DNA of 64,000 nucleotides. Source: Actinomucor elegans (lineage: Eukaryota; Mucoromycota; Mucoromycetes; Mucorales; Mucoraceae). The translations under genes and the position numbers were made by a program. The DNA lies in NCBI GenBank assembly GCA_026027325.1, contig JAMSLZ010000014.1:310001-374000 (forward strand). Direction: 5' to 3'. The notes below the pieces were generated by a model that had not been told where the DNA came from, did no database searches, and saw only the letters and a program-made list of their open reading frames with translations. The stretch's first letter is position 1; the number at the start of each line of letters is the position of its first letter. Below, in pieces: positions 33,935 to 45,060 of this stretch.

Positions 33935-35170
33935 ATGCAATGGCTCACATTAACAAAGCAAAAACTAAAACAATGTGGATCTTGGATTAAAAAGAACAAA
34001 CGATTGGTGATCAATCTCGTAAAGTATGGCATCATCATGGTCGTTTTCATCGCCATATCATTTTTTACACTTTGTCGACTGGAAGTCAATGCTCATGTGT
34101 ATTTGAGAAGCTGGTTTTCACCCGCGCAGCCTATGGTGATCGAACCGCTCTCCAAATGCTTTGATCATTTACCAGAAAACAGTCCATACCATCAAGGCAA
34201 CCAAAAGTTCAGTGCCAATTTTGTTCCTGGCCTTCCTGTGTGGGAAGCACATACCTGTTATGATTTCGCTGCTCTCTTTAAGCCTCAGCGATACCCTCAT
34301 GATGGAGATCAACTATTTCACACCTATTGGTCTTCCAACTTGACCGAATTTGAAGAGAAACAAGTAGCTACATTACGTTCGTTTTCTGCAACTCAAAATA
34401 TCAACCACACGCTGATTGTCTGGATTCCTGCTGAAGATAAAGACCGTCTTGTACAGTCATCCAGATGGACATACCTTTCACAACATGAACAAGATCGAAT
34501 TGTCTACCGAGTTGTGGATCCACTGGATTTGACCAAAAATACAGCGATTGAGCCTTTTGTAGATGCTTGGCAAACTTTGGTAGCACAAGGCAATGATGGT
34601 AAAGGAAGAGACGATCTATTGAGAATGTTGGTTCTCTATCGCTATGGTGGTGTCTGGTTTGACCTTGACACTATGTTTGTGAGAGACTTGGCACCGTTGT
34701 TTGAACATGAATGGATTGCACAAGGTAGTTGTGCCACTGGTATGTTTGGCAATCCTTTTACGGGCGCACTCTTTCATTTTCACCAGAAATCGCCTTATGT
34801 GTGCGAGATTCTGGAAGGTGCTGCCGACCTCTTCAAGGCTCGAGTACAAGTGCAAAAAGGATTGAGTGAACCTCCCAAACGCTACTTGGTGAATGGTCCC
34901 GAAATTTTTGGATCGAAACTTTATTATAGAATTTACCGCAGAGTGTTACACCACGGCATTAAGCCTTGGTCTATCCTTCCTTGGTGCTTTACGGATCCTT
35001 CTCAGTGCAGAAAATCAAATTCTTTACCAAGCTTGTTTTCCAACACAAATTTTGATGAGAAACGAGTGCGTCAAACATTTGCTTACCATTGGAGAGATCG
35101 TTGGACTGCTGCACCTGGTGGCATTTTCAAATTTTTAGATTCCATGCATAGCAAACGAACCAATTGGTAA
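33935..35170 (+). CDS. Type II membrane glycosyltransferase, DXD sugar-binding family (GT32-like)
   Basis: Intronless 411-aa ORF. A short basic cytosolic tail is followed by one hydrophobic anchor at about residues 29-50 (YGIIMVVFIAISFF), then a lumenal domain. The core LYRYGGVWFDLDTMF near 235-249 carries the DXD (DLD) motif that binds the nucleotide-sugar metal in Gly_transf_sug/GT32 enzymes (Och1 and alpha-1,4-galactosyltransferase relatives). The preceding GRDDLLRMLVL segment is also characteristic. Several Cys residues in the C-terminal half could form disulphides, as in Golgi enzymes. A Golgi mannosyl- or galactosyltransferase acting on glycoproteins or glycolipids is expected; the donor sugar cannot be read from the sequence. 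Confidence 0.88.
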   Translation: MQWLTLTKQKLKQCGSWIKKNKRLVINLVKYGIIMVVFIAISFFTLCRLEVNAHVYLRSWFSPAQPMVIEPLSKCFDHLPENSPYHQGNQKFSANFVPGLPVWEAHTCYDFAALFKPQRYPHDGDQLFHTYWSSNLTEFEEKQVATLRSFSATQNINHTLIVWIPAEDKDRLVQSSRWTYLSQHEQDRIVYRVVDPLDLTKNTAIEPFVDAWQTLVAQGNDGKGRDDLLRMLVLYRYGGVWFDLDTMFVRDLAPLFEHEWIAQGSCATGMFGNPFTGALFHFHQKSPYVCEILEGAADLFKARVQVQKGLSEPPKRYLVNGPEIFGSKLYYRIYRRVLHHGIKPWSILPWCFTDPSQCRKSNSLPSLFSNTNFDEKRVRQTFAYHWRDRWTAAPGGIFKFLDSMHSKRTNW

Positions 35171-36197
35171 ATTGCGGCTTAGTTTTGCTATTTTGTAACA
35201 TTATTACTTTCTTACTCATTTATGTCGTTCTTGATTTCATCTCTTAATAAAATATCTCTACTTGTAATCTGACGAAGTTTTTTTTGGGGGGTTTATGATG
35301 TATTCGTTTCAGCTTTTTTTTTTTTTTTTTTTTTTTTTGTGGAATTGAATGACCCGCGTTTTGGTGCCAAGCCAATTTAGAACCACCCAATCAAACGATT
35401 CATTGCTTGAAACATATATAAACTCAGGCTTGCTCGCTTCCTTTGATCATTCTACTATTTCTCACCAGCCACATCATAATAATGTCAGTTTCGTTAATCA
35501 GCTGCAGCAAAAAATAAAATAAAATAAAAGCTGTGCAATAAATCACTATGGGAAAAATCTAATAATTTAACTAAATGCAGTAACTCTTTTTGAAATATGG
35601 GCTACTAATCAGACGTGACATTTAACCAAGATCGGTCGAGATCGCACTGCATCATACCGAAACTGGAGATGGTGAGGCTTAAAATTAAATATCTGCCATG
35701 AAAAGTAGAAATCATTGCGCAATCGCTCCTTCATGCATATTAATCATCAGAGCCATGAATAACGTCTCTACATACTTTCATCCTCTTTACAATGATAAAA
35801 AGAAAGATTTTTACTCCTAGAAGGGAAGATACTTGTTTGGCGACATTTGATTATATTAATTATTCAAAATAGTAATATATTTACTACATATGCACCGAAT
35901 TTCAAAGCTGTATCAAAGTTAATAATTAAATTATAGATACAATACTGCTCGTTATGAATCGAGTGGAGGAAGAACCACATATACAAAAATATGCTCATTC
36001 TCCTCTTCGTTCTTTGGGGCTCTCAAGATAAAATATAACACCTGAACATTAGCATTACAGAAACAAAAAGACAAATTGGTTGGAGATGATAATATTGTTC
36101 TATTTGAGTTTCAATTTTCAAACGTAACAACGCCGTTGGATATTCAAAGGAGCATTATAGATCGAGCTAAACTACATCTCTTTTTCTTATATAATGA
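35171..36197. other. Intergenic region with orphan promoter-like segment and repeat copy
   Basis: Contains a T tract of about 25 bases (35314-35338), a promoter-like segment with CCAATC near 35388, a TATATAAA string near 35416 and a short ORF of 11 codons starting at 35482. A minus-strand copy of the dispersed repeat lies at about 35585-35660. No intact gene. Confidence 0.45.
35585..35660 (-). repeat. Dispersed repeat copy
   Basis: On the minus strand it reads GATCTCGACCGATCTTGGTT, then AAATGTCACGTCTGATTAG. This aligns with the copies near 6285 and 8630 (GATCTCGGTC, AATGTCACGTCTG). By-eye alignment; boundaries are approximate. Confidence 0.45.
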
Positions 36198-36563
36198 ATG
36201 AATCAATTACCTAAAGAAATAGTAATCAACATTTTCGATCGGTTAATTTTTACAAACAAGCTTGCATGTACTTTCACATATTGTGTTTGGTACAATTACA
36301 TCACCTTAAAGTATCCCGAAAACTATGCTCCAACTAAAACCAGAATCCAACACATATACGACGAGGGTTTAGGACTCTAAATTTTAGATCTTTATGTTCA
36401 AGAAATAGAGGATCCAAAGCTTGTGCAAATGGATAATTGGAAATTCAATTATGGATTGAAAAGCGGTAATGCGACTCTGGTAAAGAATTGGGAGAAAACT
36501 TCAGGTTATCGATGGCAACTGCTATACACAGTCTATAACAATGCAATTGCTTGATATGTTTCC
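36198..36563 (+). pseudogene. F-box protein relic with in-frame stop
   Basis: Begins MNQLPKEIVINIFDRL with CTFTYCVWYNYIT downstream, which is the F-box consensus (LP.EI...I...L, then C..VC..WY). The frame meets a TAA at 36378 and then continues for about 60 protein-like codons (DLYVQEIEDPKLVQMDNW onward) to a TGA at about 36561. Families of F-box plus leucine-rich proteins that seed SCF ubiquitin ligases are common in fungi. Without the rest of the repeat domain this copy looks dead. A short real protein ending at 36380 is the alternative. Confidence 0.6.
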
Positions 36564-37910
36564 ATTCAAGATGATATTTCTCACATTTTTGGTACTCAAT
36601 ATAGGCCACTAGTTCAGGCAAAAATAATCCAAGCTTTACGAGCCATTGAAGCATATTTTAGTGCTCAAGCACTTGGTTCTGAAACAAGCTCTGACTGATT
36701 GCGGCATTTGCTTAGATAAAACCACTGTGATATATCACAGACAGACCTGATACGGAATAGTTTACTCATTTAGTGAATTCAAGACAAGCAAAATGCATCC
36801 AGACGTTAGTTATAAAGGACACAGCCACCGTGTGGTTCAACAAAAATCGTTTACTTTATCTCCTGGGATGACTCAATCAAATAAACTATCAAATGAAAGC
36901 GATCCGTACCTGCACCATTCCTAACAATACAAACGCCAGTGTTGACCCTAGCATAATGGCATCGCTGATGCAGATACTTAATTGTGTGCTATTTTTGCGA
37001 AAGTAAACAATGAACCAGAATATCACAAACGAGAAGTAGTAGCGACTCATCTAACACACCTTTATTTCACTTTACACCGATCAACGGGAAAGATCAAGTT
37101 AGAGCTTATTGCAATGCAACGTATTCAAACTATTATTTACAAATCACCTTTGTTACAGTCATTCTATAACTGTATTATTACATATAATCAAATGAAAACG
37201 CTTGTTATTCAACAAACCACAAAATTGAAATGTTTCGGTTGCTATCTTCGACTCCAAGTCAAGTTGAGAATCATACAAAATAATCAACCAACGCTGTATG
37301 ATTTCTGCCCGCCCCCTTTTTACAAAAAGCATCATATTATCAAAAAAAAAAAAAATGAGGCTCTTGCTAAATGCAACAATTGACCCAGGTTAATAAAGAG
37401 ATCTACCAGGTCATATAAAATATATCGAATATACAGTTAATCATCAACAAGTACAGTGGTAGTAATCGATGTTGCAGCTCATTTTCTGGATATGGGGAAT
37501 TATCATTGAGATCGATTAAGCCCCAGTATATGTTATTGATATTTTTTTCAGTAGAAGTCAACTAATAAAGTCGGTTAATTCCGAAGAGAAGATGGTAGTT
37601 CTGGCGTTGTGCTACTTGTCAATTTGTATATATCAAAACAAGTGCATTTAAGCTTACTTTTACCATTGTACATTACAGTAGAGGCTTTTCACACACTATA
37701 CTATCCATTTCGTTGATATGTATGAAATAAAGCAAAAACACATACCTTTAAAATTAAATTAGGCATGTCTCAGAAGGAAGATGCACTCTTGGTCATTATA
37801 GCCTGTATATTATTGTGTTTAAGAACATATTTTCGAGTAATGTGTAACAAGTGACCCATTTAACAAGACTTTTTTTTATGCATTTATACTTTTGTTCTTT
37901 CTTCTACACA
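36564..37910. other. Relic-rich intergenic region
   Basis: About 1.35 kb. The open frame at 36982-37383 is long for random DNA (133 codons) but ends in a poly-Lys/Asn run from an A tract and matches nothing known. A second open stretch from 37765 (MSQKEDALLV...) lies just before the hydrolase and does not splice into it. No gene called. Confidence 0.4.
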
Positions 37911-39187
37911 ATGGATACTTTTTATCCTGGTAAACGCTCCGTCGTTTTTGCTATATTGTTTGCGTTTTTGTCTTCAAAAAATGGCAGAAACTTGGGTAGA
38001 AAAAAAATTGCTCAAAAAAAAAAGACTTGTTATTGTATTGATTCTCTTTTGTTATAGGTGCCAAATTATTTCATTATTATTTCAAACAGACTATTATGTT
38101 CTGGCTACCACTTCGATTAAGATGCAAGCTTGTCTATAGTATACTGGCTGCCAAAGTACACACGGGCCGATTACTGATGAGCAGTGCAACCAGACCCTGG
38201 GGTGCTCAATGGGATTATATTACACCAGTGAAGAGGGGCCATTGGATTGCTCACAAAGGCAAGCAAAAGAGTGTGGCATGGGCTGAACAGACAGCAAATG
38301 ACGCAGAGTTGATAATTTATTATATTCACGGTAAGGTCATCTTGTCACAGTTTTTTGTACTGATTTGGTAATACGTACTACATACAGGCGGTGGATTCAG
38401 ATTGGGTGATTCTCTCATGTATATGGAATCATTCATACACATCATTGAGCACCTTAAAGCAAAAGGCATTGAGGCACGTATCTTTTCAATTGAATACCGT
38501 AGAAATCCTGAAGTGGATTATCACCAAACAAAAGAGGACTGTATGGATGCTTATCGCTATTTGATTCACGATTTAAACATTAATTCCAACAAGATTGTGT
38601 TTGGTAAGTGCGTTTTTTTATATATATAATGGTAAGAATTGTCCATTCAATAATTCTCTATAGCTGGTGACAGTGCAGGCGGAAACTTGGTTGCTAGTTG
38701 CTTACAAAGCATTCGGGATTTAAATTTGCCTAATTATCTTCCCCAACCCGCTGGGAATGTCCAAATTTCACCTTGGATTTCCATTGATGGCAGCGAATCA
38801 ATTGTTCCCGGCAAGATCTATCAAGATTGTCTTACTGTAGACATGCTGAATAGTGACCATGGCACTTACTTTGGCAAAATAACATCCTCAGGAACAGAAA
38901 AACGTGACATTCTGCGCAATCCAACCATCTCACCATTGTATGGCTCCTTTGTTGGATTGTGCCCTACTTTGGTAACCTATGGTGGTACTGAAGTGTTTCA
39001 ACATGATAATGAAAAGCTTATTCAATATCTTAAAAGAGACCAAGTTCAAGTAGATGTGATTCATCGACCCGAAGCACCTCATATTTGGTTGATATGTTGG
39101 ATTCTATCGCCTACATACGCCATGTGGAAGACAGATTGCTCAAGATTAGCAGACTGGTGTGCTGAGCGTGTTAAATACAAGCAATAA
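37911..39187 (+). CDS. Alpha/beta hydrolase, hormone-sensitive-lipase-like esterase
   Basis: Four-exon model join(37911..37929, 38058..38330, 38388..38603, 38664..39187) gives 343 aa. The N-terminus contains a hydrophobic/basic segment (IMFWLPLRLRCKLVYSILAAK) that could anchor it to membranes. The oxyanion motif HGGGF is at about 97-101, assembled across an intron. The nucleophile elbow GDSAGGN is at about 171, also rebuilt across an intron, and a late His lies in RPEAPHIW; these define the HSL/family IV esterase pattern. The catalytic acid is probably in the TYGGTEVFQHDNEKL region, where the usual GG.E/D pattern is seen. Natural substrate is unknown (short-chain ester, acylglycerol or sterol ester are typical of the family). 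The first exon is only 19 nt; the internal Met before FWLP is an alternative start. Confidence 0.88.
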
Positions 39188-39586
39188 ATGACCCACGTGC
39201 CTACTGATCTTCACTAAACAGCCCATAAAGCGTGAGACCCAGGGCTAAACGGCACTTGATATGTAACTTTAAACTAGGGTTCTTATTTTGGCTTGATCCG
39301 ATTTTTTTTCTTTTCTTTTTTTTCAGTGAGCAGAAAATTCTACAGATAAGCGCGACGATCTTTTCTTTTTTCGGTGTTAGTGTTTTTTTATCCCAGCCAA
39401 TCAAATGGCTACTAGCTCTAAAATTTCTTTGGAACATAAAGAAAGCTGCAGTGAATACGGTAATAGCCGCTTTTTTTTTCATTAAAAGTGTAGCCTTCTA
39501 TATTAAGTAGTTTGCTGAAACTCACTTGGACCATCTGATTTATAGAATCTCTTTTTCTTTTTCGTTTCTTTTTTTTCTTTACAAAA
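39188..39586. other. Short intergenic region
   Basis: About 400 bases between two tandem genes. A T/CT-rich tract lies immediately before the ATG at 39587. Two overlapping long open frames here, one on each strand, run through T tracts and look non-coding. Confidence 0.4.
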
Positions 39587-40380
39587 ATGACACTCAAAAC
39601 TTTATCGAATAGTGCCTTTACTTATGTTCATAAATCAAGTAAGGGCAAAAAGCCATACAAAAGCTGGCTAAAAGATGGTGTAAATGGTGGCCCATGTTCA
39701 ATGCAAGTCTTGATCAGTTGGCTCTCTAATAAACACAACTATAAAAGATGGAAAAGAGAAGATTATCCTATAGATCGAGTCCCTAAAAAGGATTTGTTGG
39801 AGGAAATTATTGACAAATTGAGACAAGTGGGTATTTATCATCGATTATCCAAGGATGTAGCCTCCAAGATATCAACTCTGCAAAGCAATTATCGGCAAAC
39901 TCGCAGATGGAGAGATACTGAAGGCCATAAATTAGCAAATAAACAGTTGTTGCATGGCAAGTATTCCTTTATGAAATACAAAGTAGTAATCATTCTCATG
40001 AAAACTCAATAGATGAACTGCTGAAACGATTCCCTTATTGGGATGTACTTGATCCTGTATTTGGCTGCAGTAGCTCGGCAATGGATATTGACACTATTGT
40101 GTCTAGGCAGTCTTCCATTGATAGTAATAGTAGTAGTAGTAATAATAATGAAGATACCACAGACGATCTGCATCAATATATCTGTAGTGGAAGAAGAAAA
40201 GAATTGCAAAGAATGCAGAAATCACAAGAAATGCTTTTGTGGCTGCGACAAAGGAAACACAAAGAAACAAGCCAACAACGGCTCTTGCTGCAACATGAAA
40301 AGCTGCAGGTTGAGCGAGAGTTTATCAACTGCCTTTATAAAGCTGGTTTTACACCTACTGAAGCACGCTATTACATATAA
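39587..40380 (+). CDS. Probable DNA-binding (SANT/Myb-like) protein with a GC-AG intron
   Basis: Two-exon model join(39587..39956, 40013..40380) gives 245 aa. The N-terminal ~125 residues look like a trihelix/SANT-type module: regularly spaced Trp (SWLKDGVNGG, ISWLSNKHNYKRWKRED), then a helix with LLEEIIDKLRQVG and IHTLQSNYRQTRRWRD-like basic residues. Fungal proteins with this layout are usually putative transcription factors. A Ser/Asn-rich linker follows, then a Lys/Gln-rich coiled-coil-like C-terminus ending FTPTEARYYI. The only in-frame junction uses a GC donor (GCAAGT at 39957) with a TAG acceptor at 40012. Nearby GT donors lead to stops. DNA-binding function is inferred. Confidence 0.7.
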
Positions 40381-41567
40381 TATTATATTCCTTTTGTACA
40401 TACCAATAAACTCTTATCAGGTCCCTGATGGCAGCACCATCACCTAGGCCTCCATTAGAGTCGTTTATAAATAGATAGTATCACATCCAAGCCGCAGTAT
40501 AACATATTTAGGTCAATACCAAGATAGCGTGTCTTTGGAGGCTTTTAGTGTCTGCTCAGATTGGTGTAAAATAACACAGATCGGTGCATTGAAAAGAGTA
40601 AGATTGGTTTTATAGTTTACTCAGAAATCATGGGTATATCTCGTCTGATTTGTTGAACTTATCCTGTTACTCTTGTGATGCCACTAGACATCTTGTGCTT
40701 ATATTCAAATTTTTACTGATGGCGCCCCTCAAAGCCACTACTAGTTGTGTACATAAATATGATAGTAAGTCTATTAAAAACCAGGTTGACTTATTCTATA
40801 TTTTGACCGGAAAGTATTGATATATATGTCGCAGTTGGCTGGTTTAACTATAATAAGCTTACTATTTTGTAATAGGGCTATAAGGACCAAGTTTTTCATT
40901 TAAAATACAGACAATCTCCGATAGACAGCGTTCACAGGCTTTCTAATGTATGCTAATGGCTAGATTTAACCATGGAAATTAATTTATATAAGAGTGCTTG
41001 ATTCGTACAACTTTTATTCCCCAGAAATAACAGAACTTTGTCGATCCATAGTGGAGGGGGGATGCGACTTGTGATTTTACTGCTATAATTTATATTTAAA
41101 CATCGCTTGTCTGTATATACCAGCACCTAACATTTGTATAATTACAAAAATTAATTCTTATAAATGAGCGTACATTTAAAAAAAAAAAGTAAATTCTCGG
41201 AATCCAAAGACACATATATATTAGTATATGATCCAGTAGTCCAGCTACGGTGCGCTTCTAGCAGAGATCATATGTTCAGTTGCCGACGATCAATAATTGA
41301 AATTGTCTTTTTCAACATAATAATTCATTTCGATATGTTCCACAAGCATGGTTTGGCTAGAGGAGTTTTCTGATTCAAAGGTGGTGCAACAATGAATTTT
41401 TTATTTGTAAATTATCCTTCAAATCTTTCAACTAGCTAAAGATAAACCAATGGTCAATAAGAAAAAAATGGGCTGATTTATACAGTTGTTTGTTTATGTT
41501 ATCCAATCTTTCGACACTTCTTCGAGATTGTTACACACATCTTTTAAAGGCCCCGCGAACAATGAAT

Positions 41568-41600
<33 letters not shown>

Positions 41601-41632
41601 CGTCGATCATTTTTTAATTGAACATTGAAAAA
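40381..41632. other. Intergenic region
   Basis: About 1.25 kb, AT-rich, no gene. Ends with a poly(A) tract of about 29 bases (41572-41600) close to the 3' end of the Q-tailed ORF. The open frame at 41164-41373 begins in an A run and is not protein-like. Confidence 0.45.
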
Positions 41633-41962
41633 TTACTGCTGTTTTCGCTGCTGCTGTTGCTGCTGCTGCTGCTGTTGTTTCTGGCAAATGTCCAAAAGAT
41701 ACTTTTCCAACCTCTTTTCATCTTGTTCTTCTTGCTCGTCTGGATTTTCATTTTCATAAAATGCTTTCAATACAGTGTATTCATCTTCACTCCAATAGCA
41801 AACATCTTCTTCGTCTTCGTCTTCTTTGGTGGGTTGTTCCGATCGAGATGGTTTTGACATTGACAAGATTCTTGCCATCATTTCGCTGGCCTCATTGTCA
41901 TACTGCTCTGTAGGTGGACTTGTGTCTTTAGTTTGTTGATGGTTACATAGCCTTTGGGTCAT
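41633..41962 (-). CDS. Small acidic protein with polyglutamine tail (hypothetical)
   Basis: A 109-aa single ORF starting MTQRLCNHQQ. The middle is acidic (KEDEDEEDVCYWSEDEYTVL) and the C-terminus carries a run of ten glutamines just before RKQQ. The YWSEDEYTVLKAFYENE segment looks like a helix that might belong to a SANT or WSxDE-type motif, but that is only a resemblance. CAG/CAA-type codons are mixed (CTG/TTG on the plus strand). The gene has no introns and a plausible upstream region, so it may be expressed. Function unknown. Confidence 0.5.
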   Translation of the reverse strand: MTQRLCNHQQTKDTSPPTEQYDNEASEMMARILSMSKPSRSEQPTKEDEDEEDVCYWSEDEYTVLKAFYENENPDEQEEQDEKRLEKYLLDICQKQQQQQQQQQQRKQQ

Positions 41963-44099
41963 CGAAAGAATCTCATGAATAGGTTATAGAATAAAAAGAA
42001 AAAAAAAGTATTTGTCAACAGTGGCTCGTTTGCTCTATTTTATATTCGGAGTTTACCGTACAGATAGGATTCCAAAAAAGTGTCATCCCGGGGAGATCCT
42101 TAAAAAAAAGAGGCCGTAGAACCATGGCTGGAAGAGGTCGTTTTTGGTCTTAATTAAATATCAAAAACCCATACTGAGTATGCAGAGCGAAAGCATCTGC
42201 TCAAGCGTATCATGAATTGGACTACTGGTAAAGTGACTGGTAGATCAACATAAAATTAGCGCATTGATTTGCAACATAGTATTCTCGAGAAAATGCCTTA
42301 TCGACCCTAAACATGAATTGATTCTAGCGAAACGCAACAATAAATGCTTATCTTTTGAAACACTATACATCGTTTTTCAAAATATGACATGGGGTGAATC
42401 TCCTTATCAGAATGCCAAATAGTTTGGCACTGTAGTAAGTTACTCGGTTCATCAATACCAGTTTACTCTTTAGATTATGATTGAGAGTCTGTCTCATCAT
42501 TCCTAGCTGTCAAAAATAAGATTAGACATCCTAAAGAACCAAATAAGCCTTTCCATATTTGATTGGCTTGCGCAGTTTTTGCCTTGAACTTCATTGGATA
42601 GAGGAGGAGATTCAATTTCTAAACAAATGCCTAGCATACGCATAATGCGATGATTACTCCATCCAACAAGAATGTAATGTATAACGGTCACTCTTTTATA
42701 TTCCGAATTCCTCAAGGATGCCCAAGTTATGTTGATATTTTATACCTGATTTGGTATATCCTGATGAATCTAAAACTTTAATTTCGGCTGTGTTTAGATC
42801 GACGTGAACGCTTGGAATGGAATAGACTGATCGGCCGTATCAAACTAGCATAACCACAGTGTTATATAATCTTGCAATTACATCTTTAGGTCCGTTTTTC
42901 GCTTACAATGAGAAACAAGTGGTAGCAACGTAAAAAATTTGTATACTGATTGGTTATCGGCGATTTAACGGTTTTCATCACTACCATTAATTTTCTGTAG
43001 CAGCAGTTCACAATGATCTTTGCAATAAAGTTCTAATACCAATTTCATTCATAGTAAGAAAAGCACTGTAGAGATGTGTTTTATAAAGCTTTATATTTAA
43101 ATGCGTATAATTATGCACATTAATTTGTTTAATAATTTTTTTCCCCTGGTAATCATGGTAAATCTTAGATCATTACTCAAAAAATTGACAAACCAGAGAC
43201 CCAATATTTTTTGGGTAGTAAAATTTTTGAATGGCTATATCAAAACCATTACTATGTATGTATGGATTTAGTGGAATGTTACTCTTGGCCAAATTTTAGA
43301 CTACTAGATGGAGAGTAACTTTTTTGGTGGGCATTACATTTTGAAATATCAAAAGTTCTAAAGCTCAATTGCACGTCTCTTTATAATATTTTAAGGATAC
43401 TTATAGAGGACAATCGATAAGCTACACAGTACTTTAACTAATACAGACTTTTATCTCTTACATGCAAAAAATTGTAAAAAAGGTTATTAAGTAATATTAA
43501 ATCACAATTACGCGACGAAAAATATACTATACATATATAAATATTATATTAAATGAAGTCATTATTCCCGGAATTCTCTGGAGTGCTTTAATTAGTTAAA
43601 CTATTATCAATCTGGATTAAATGCAGAATTCAATATTGACTGGGGAAGCTCTAATATCTTAGATCATCGCATTGCTAAATGCAGTAATATGATTACACAT
43701 CATCTAGAAGACAATATACAAAAGATTAATAGACTTTGCAATCAAGTCTTTAGGTCAACTAGTTCCATTCCCTAACCAAAAAAAAAAAGAGAGAACGAGG
43801 ATTAAAACAGAATGAAGTGACTCTGACAAGCATGGGCAGTCAATGTTTTATTTCATATTAATAGTAATAAGTAGTAGTAGTAGCAGTACTTAGTAAAGCC
43901 CATATTCTTGTTTCCTCAAGCCACCGCATTGAGGGCATATGAATAAGAGTTTCACCTTCGGGTTTTCCTCCCTACAAAAAAAAAGAAAAGAAAATTACTT
44001 GGTAAAGATTTATCGAGGATAATTACTTAAGAACAGCTGAGACTAAATCATCAAAAGGCGAATGACAGGTAAGTATTGACTTGATTGAACCATTCGACG
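41963..44099. other. Relic-rich AT region
   Basis: About 2.1 kb. Minus-strand pieces at 42503-42715 and about 42720-42865 read like fragments of one broken protein. The rest shows no coding signal. A CAG/TAG-type short repeat lies near 43870-43890. Confidence 0.4.
42503..42865 (-). pseudogene. Unidentified broken coding relic
   Basis: Two protein-like minus-strand segments in different frames. The upstream one contains VYSIPSVHVDLNTAEIKVLD and ends in a stop near 42695. The downstream one runs 70 codons (KRVTVIHYILVGWSNHRIM). They overlap around 42690-42720, which suggests a frameshifted gene. No family recognised. Confidence 0.3.
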
Positions 44100-45060
44100 T
44101 TACTGAAGTTGGTTATAATATATACTTGATCTGAACGTGTTATTCTGAAAGTCTATGACAATTTTGGTGTTGTACGTATTTTCACCAATCTGATAATGGT
44201 TTAGAGTCCAAGAATGCTGTGATAGATAGTATTTTGAAGAACCTAGTGGTCAATAGAAGGTACACTAAACCATATTATCCTTGAGCAAATGGAGCAGTTG
44301 AAAATGGAGTCGTACTGTGACTAATACTTTGAGAAAGATAATGAAGTCGGATAACCATAGCTATGTGTACTATTTGTCTATAATACAGCTTTGCATGAGT
44401 TGGCACTTTAAACTAAAAAACCCACAAGCTCTCCCTTCCCCTCGATGTTGGTACGTAGAGTCAACTTAACTGATGGCTGTGGCAACAAGAAATCCAAACT
44501 GTCAATCGAGTTTATGATCTTGAAGGAACTGGAGGAACAAGTAGAATATATGGACAGGATTGTATTCCCGGCTATCCCAAAAGGGCTCGTAAGACAAATG
44601 AGGAATATAACAAAAAGTTCTTGTCGAAATTCCAGTTCGAACGTATGCCATAATTAAATTACAAAATCGATCTAATAAACTGGTGCCAATATATTAAAGT
44701 CCTTGTACTATCGTTTGAAGAAACACTGAAGGATCGTATGAACTAAAAGATGAACAGAGTGAGCTATTATCTGGAAACTATGTACCGTCTGAATTAAAAA
44801 TAGTTACCTTCGATGAGTATAGAATTGAAGAGGAGTATTATAAAGTTGAATGTACACAAGATCACCGTGAAAAAGAAGACCATCAAGAATACATGATTAA
44901 ATGAAAAGGATGCTCTGCGAAAGGGAACACTTGACAAAAAGCAAGTAATTTCAAATATCTGACTATTATTCAACAGTGTTGAGAGAAGTAAAGAGAATTA
45001 CAATATTTAGAGCATGATAGAGCTGAAGAGTTGATATCAAACTTTAGATATACACAGAAT
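44100..45060 (+). mobile_element. Decayed Ty3/gypsy chromovirus remnant (integrase core plus chromodomain)
   Basis: Several reading frames on the plus strand together match the 3' end of a Ty3/gypsy pol gene. An integrase segment has HQSDNG near 44190 and a YTKPYYP motif followed, after a stop, by ANGAVENG. A frame change leads into a TNTLRKIMKSDNHS stretch near 44325. A linker follows (44445-44657 open), and then a chromodomain-like block near 44840-44930 (YKVECTQDHR, EYMIK, then a stop where a Trp is expected, then KGC). Stops and frameshifts show it is inactive. The order integrase then chromodomain is diagnostic of chromoviruses. No reverse transcriptase or gag was found in the window. 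It is a retrotransposon relic, not an infectious agent. Confidence 0.75.

Noticed and set aside
36982..37383. Plus-strand ORF of 133 codons
   Set aside because: Long for random DNA but no family resemblance. It ends in a poly-Lys/Asn run from an A tract, and the neighbourhood is relic-rich.
37765..37860. Upstream Met-containing frame (MSQKEDALLV...) as the hydrolase start
   Set aside because: It does not splice in frame to the hydrolase. The MDTFYPG exon at 37911 joins exactly and gives a better start.
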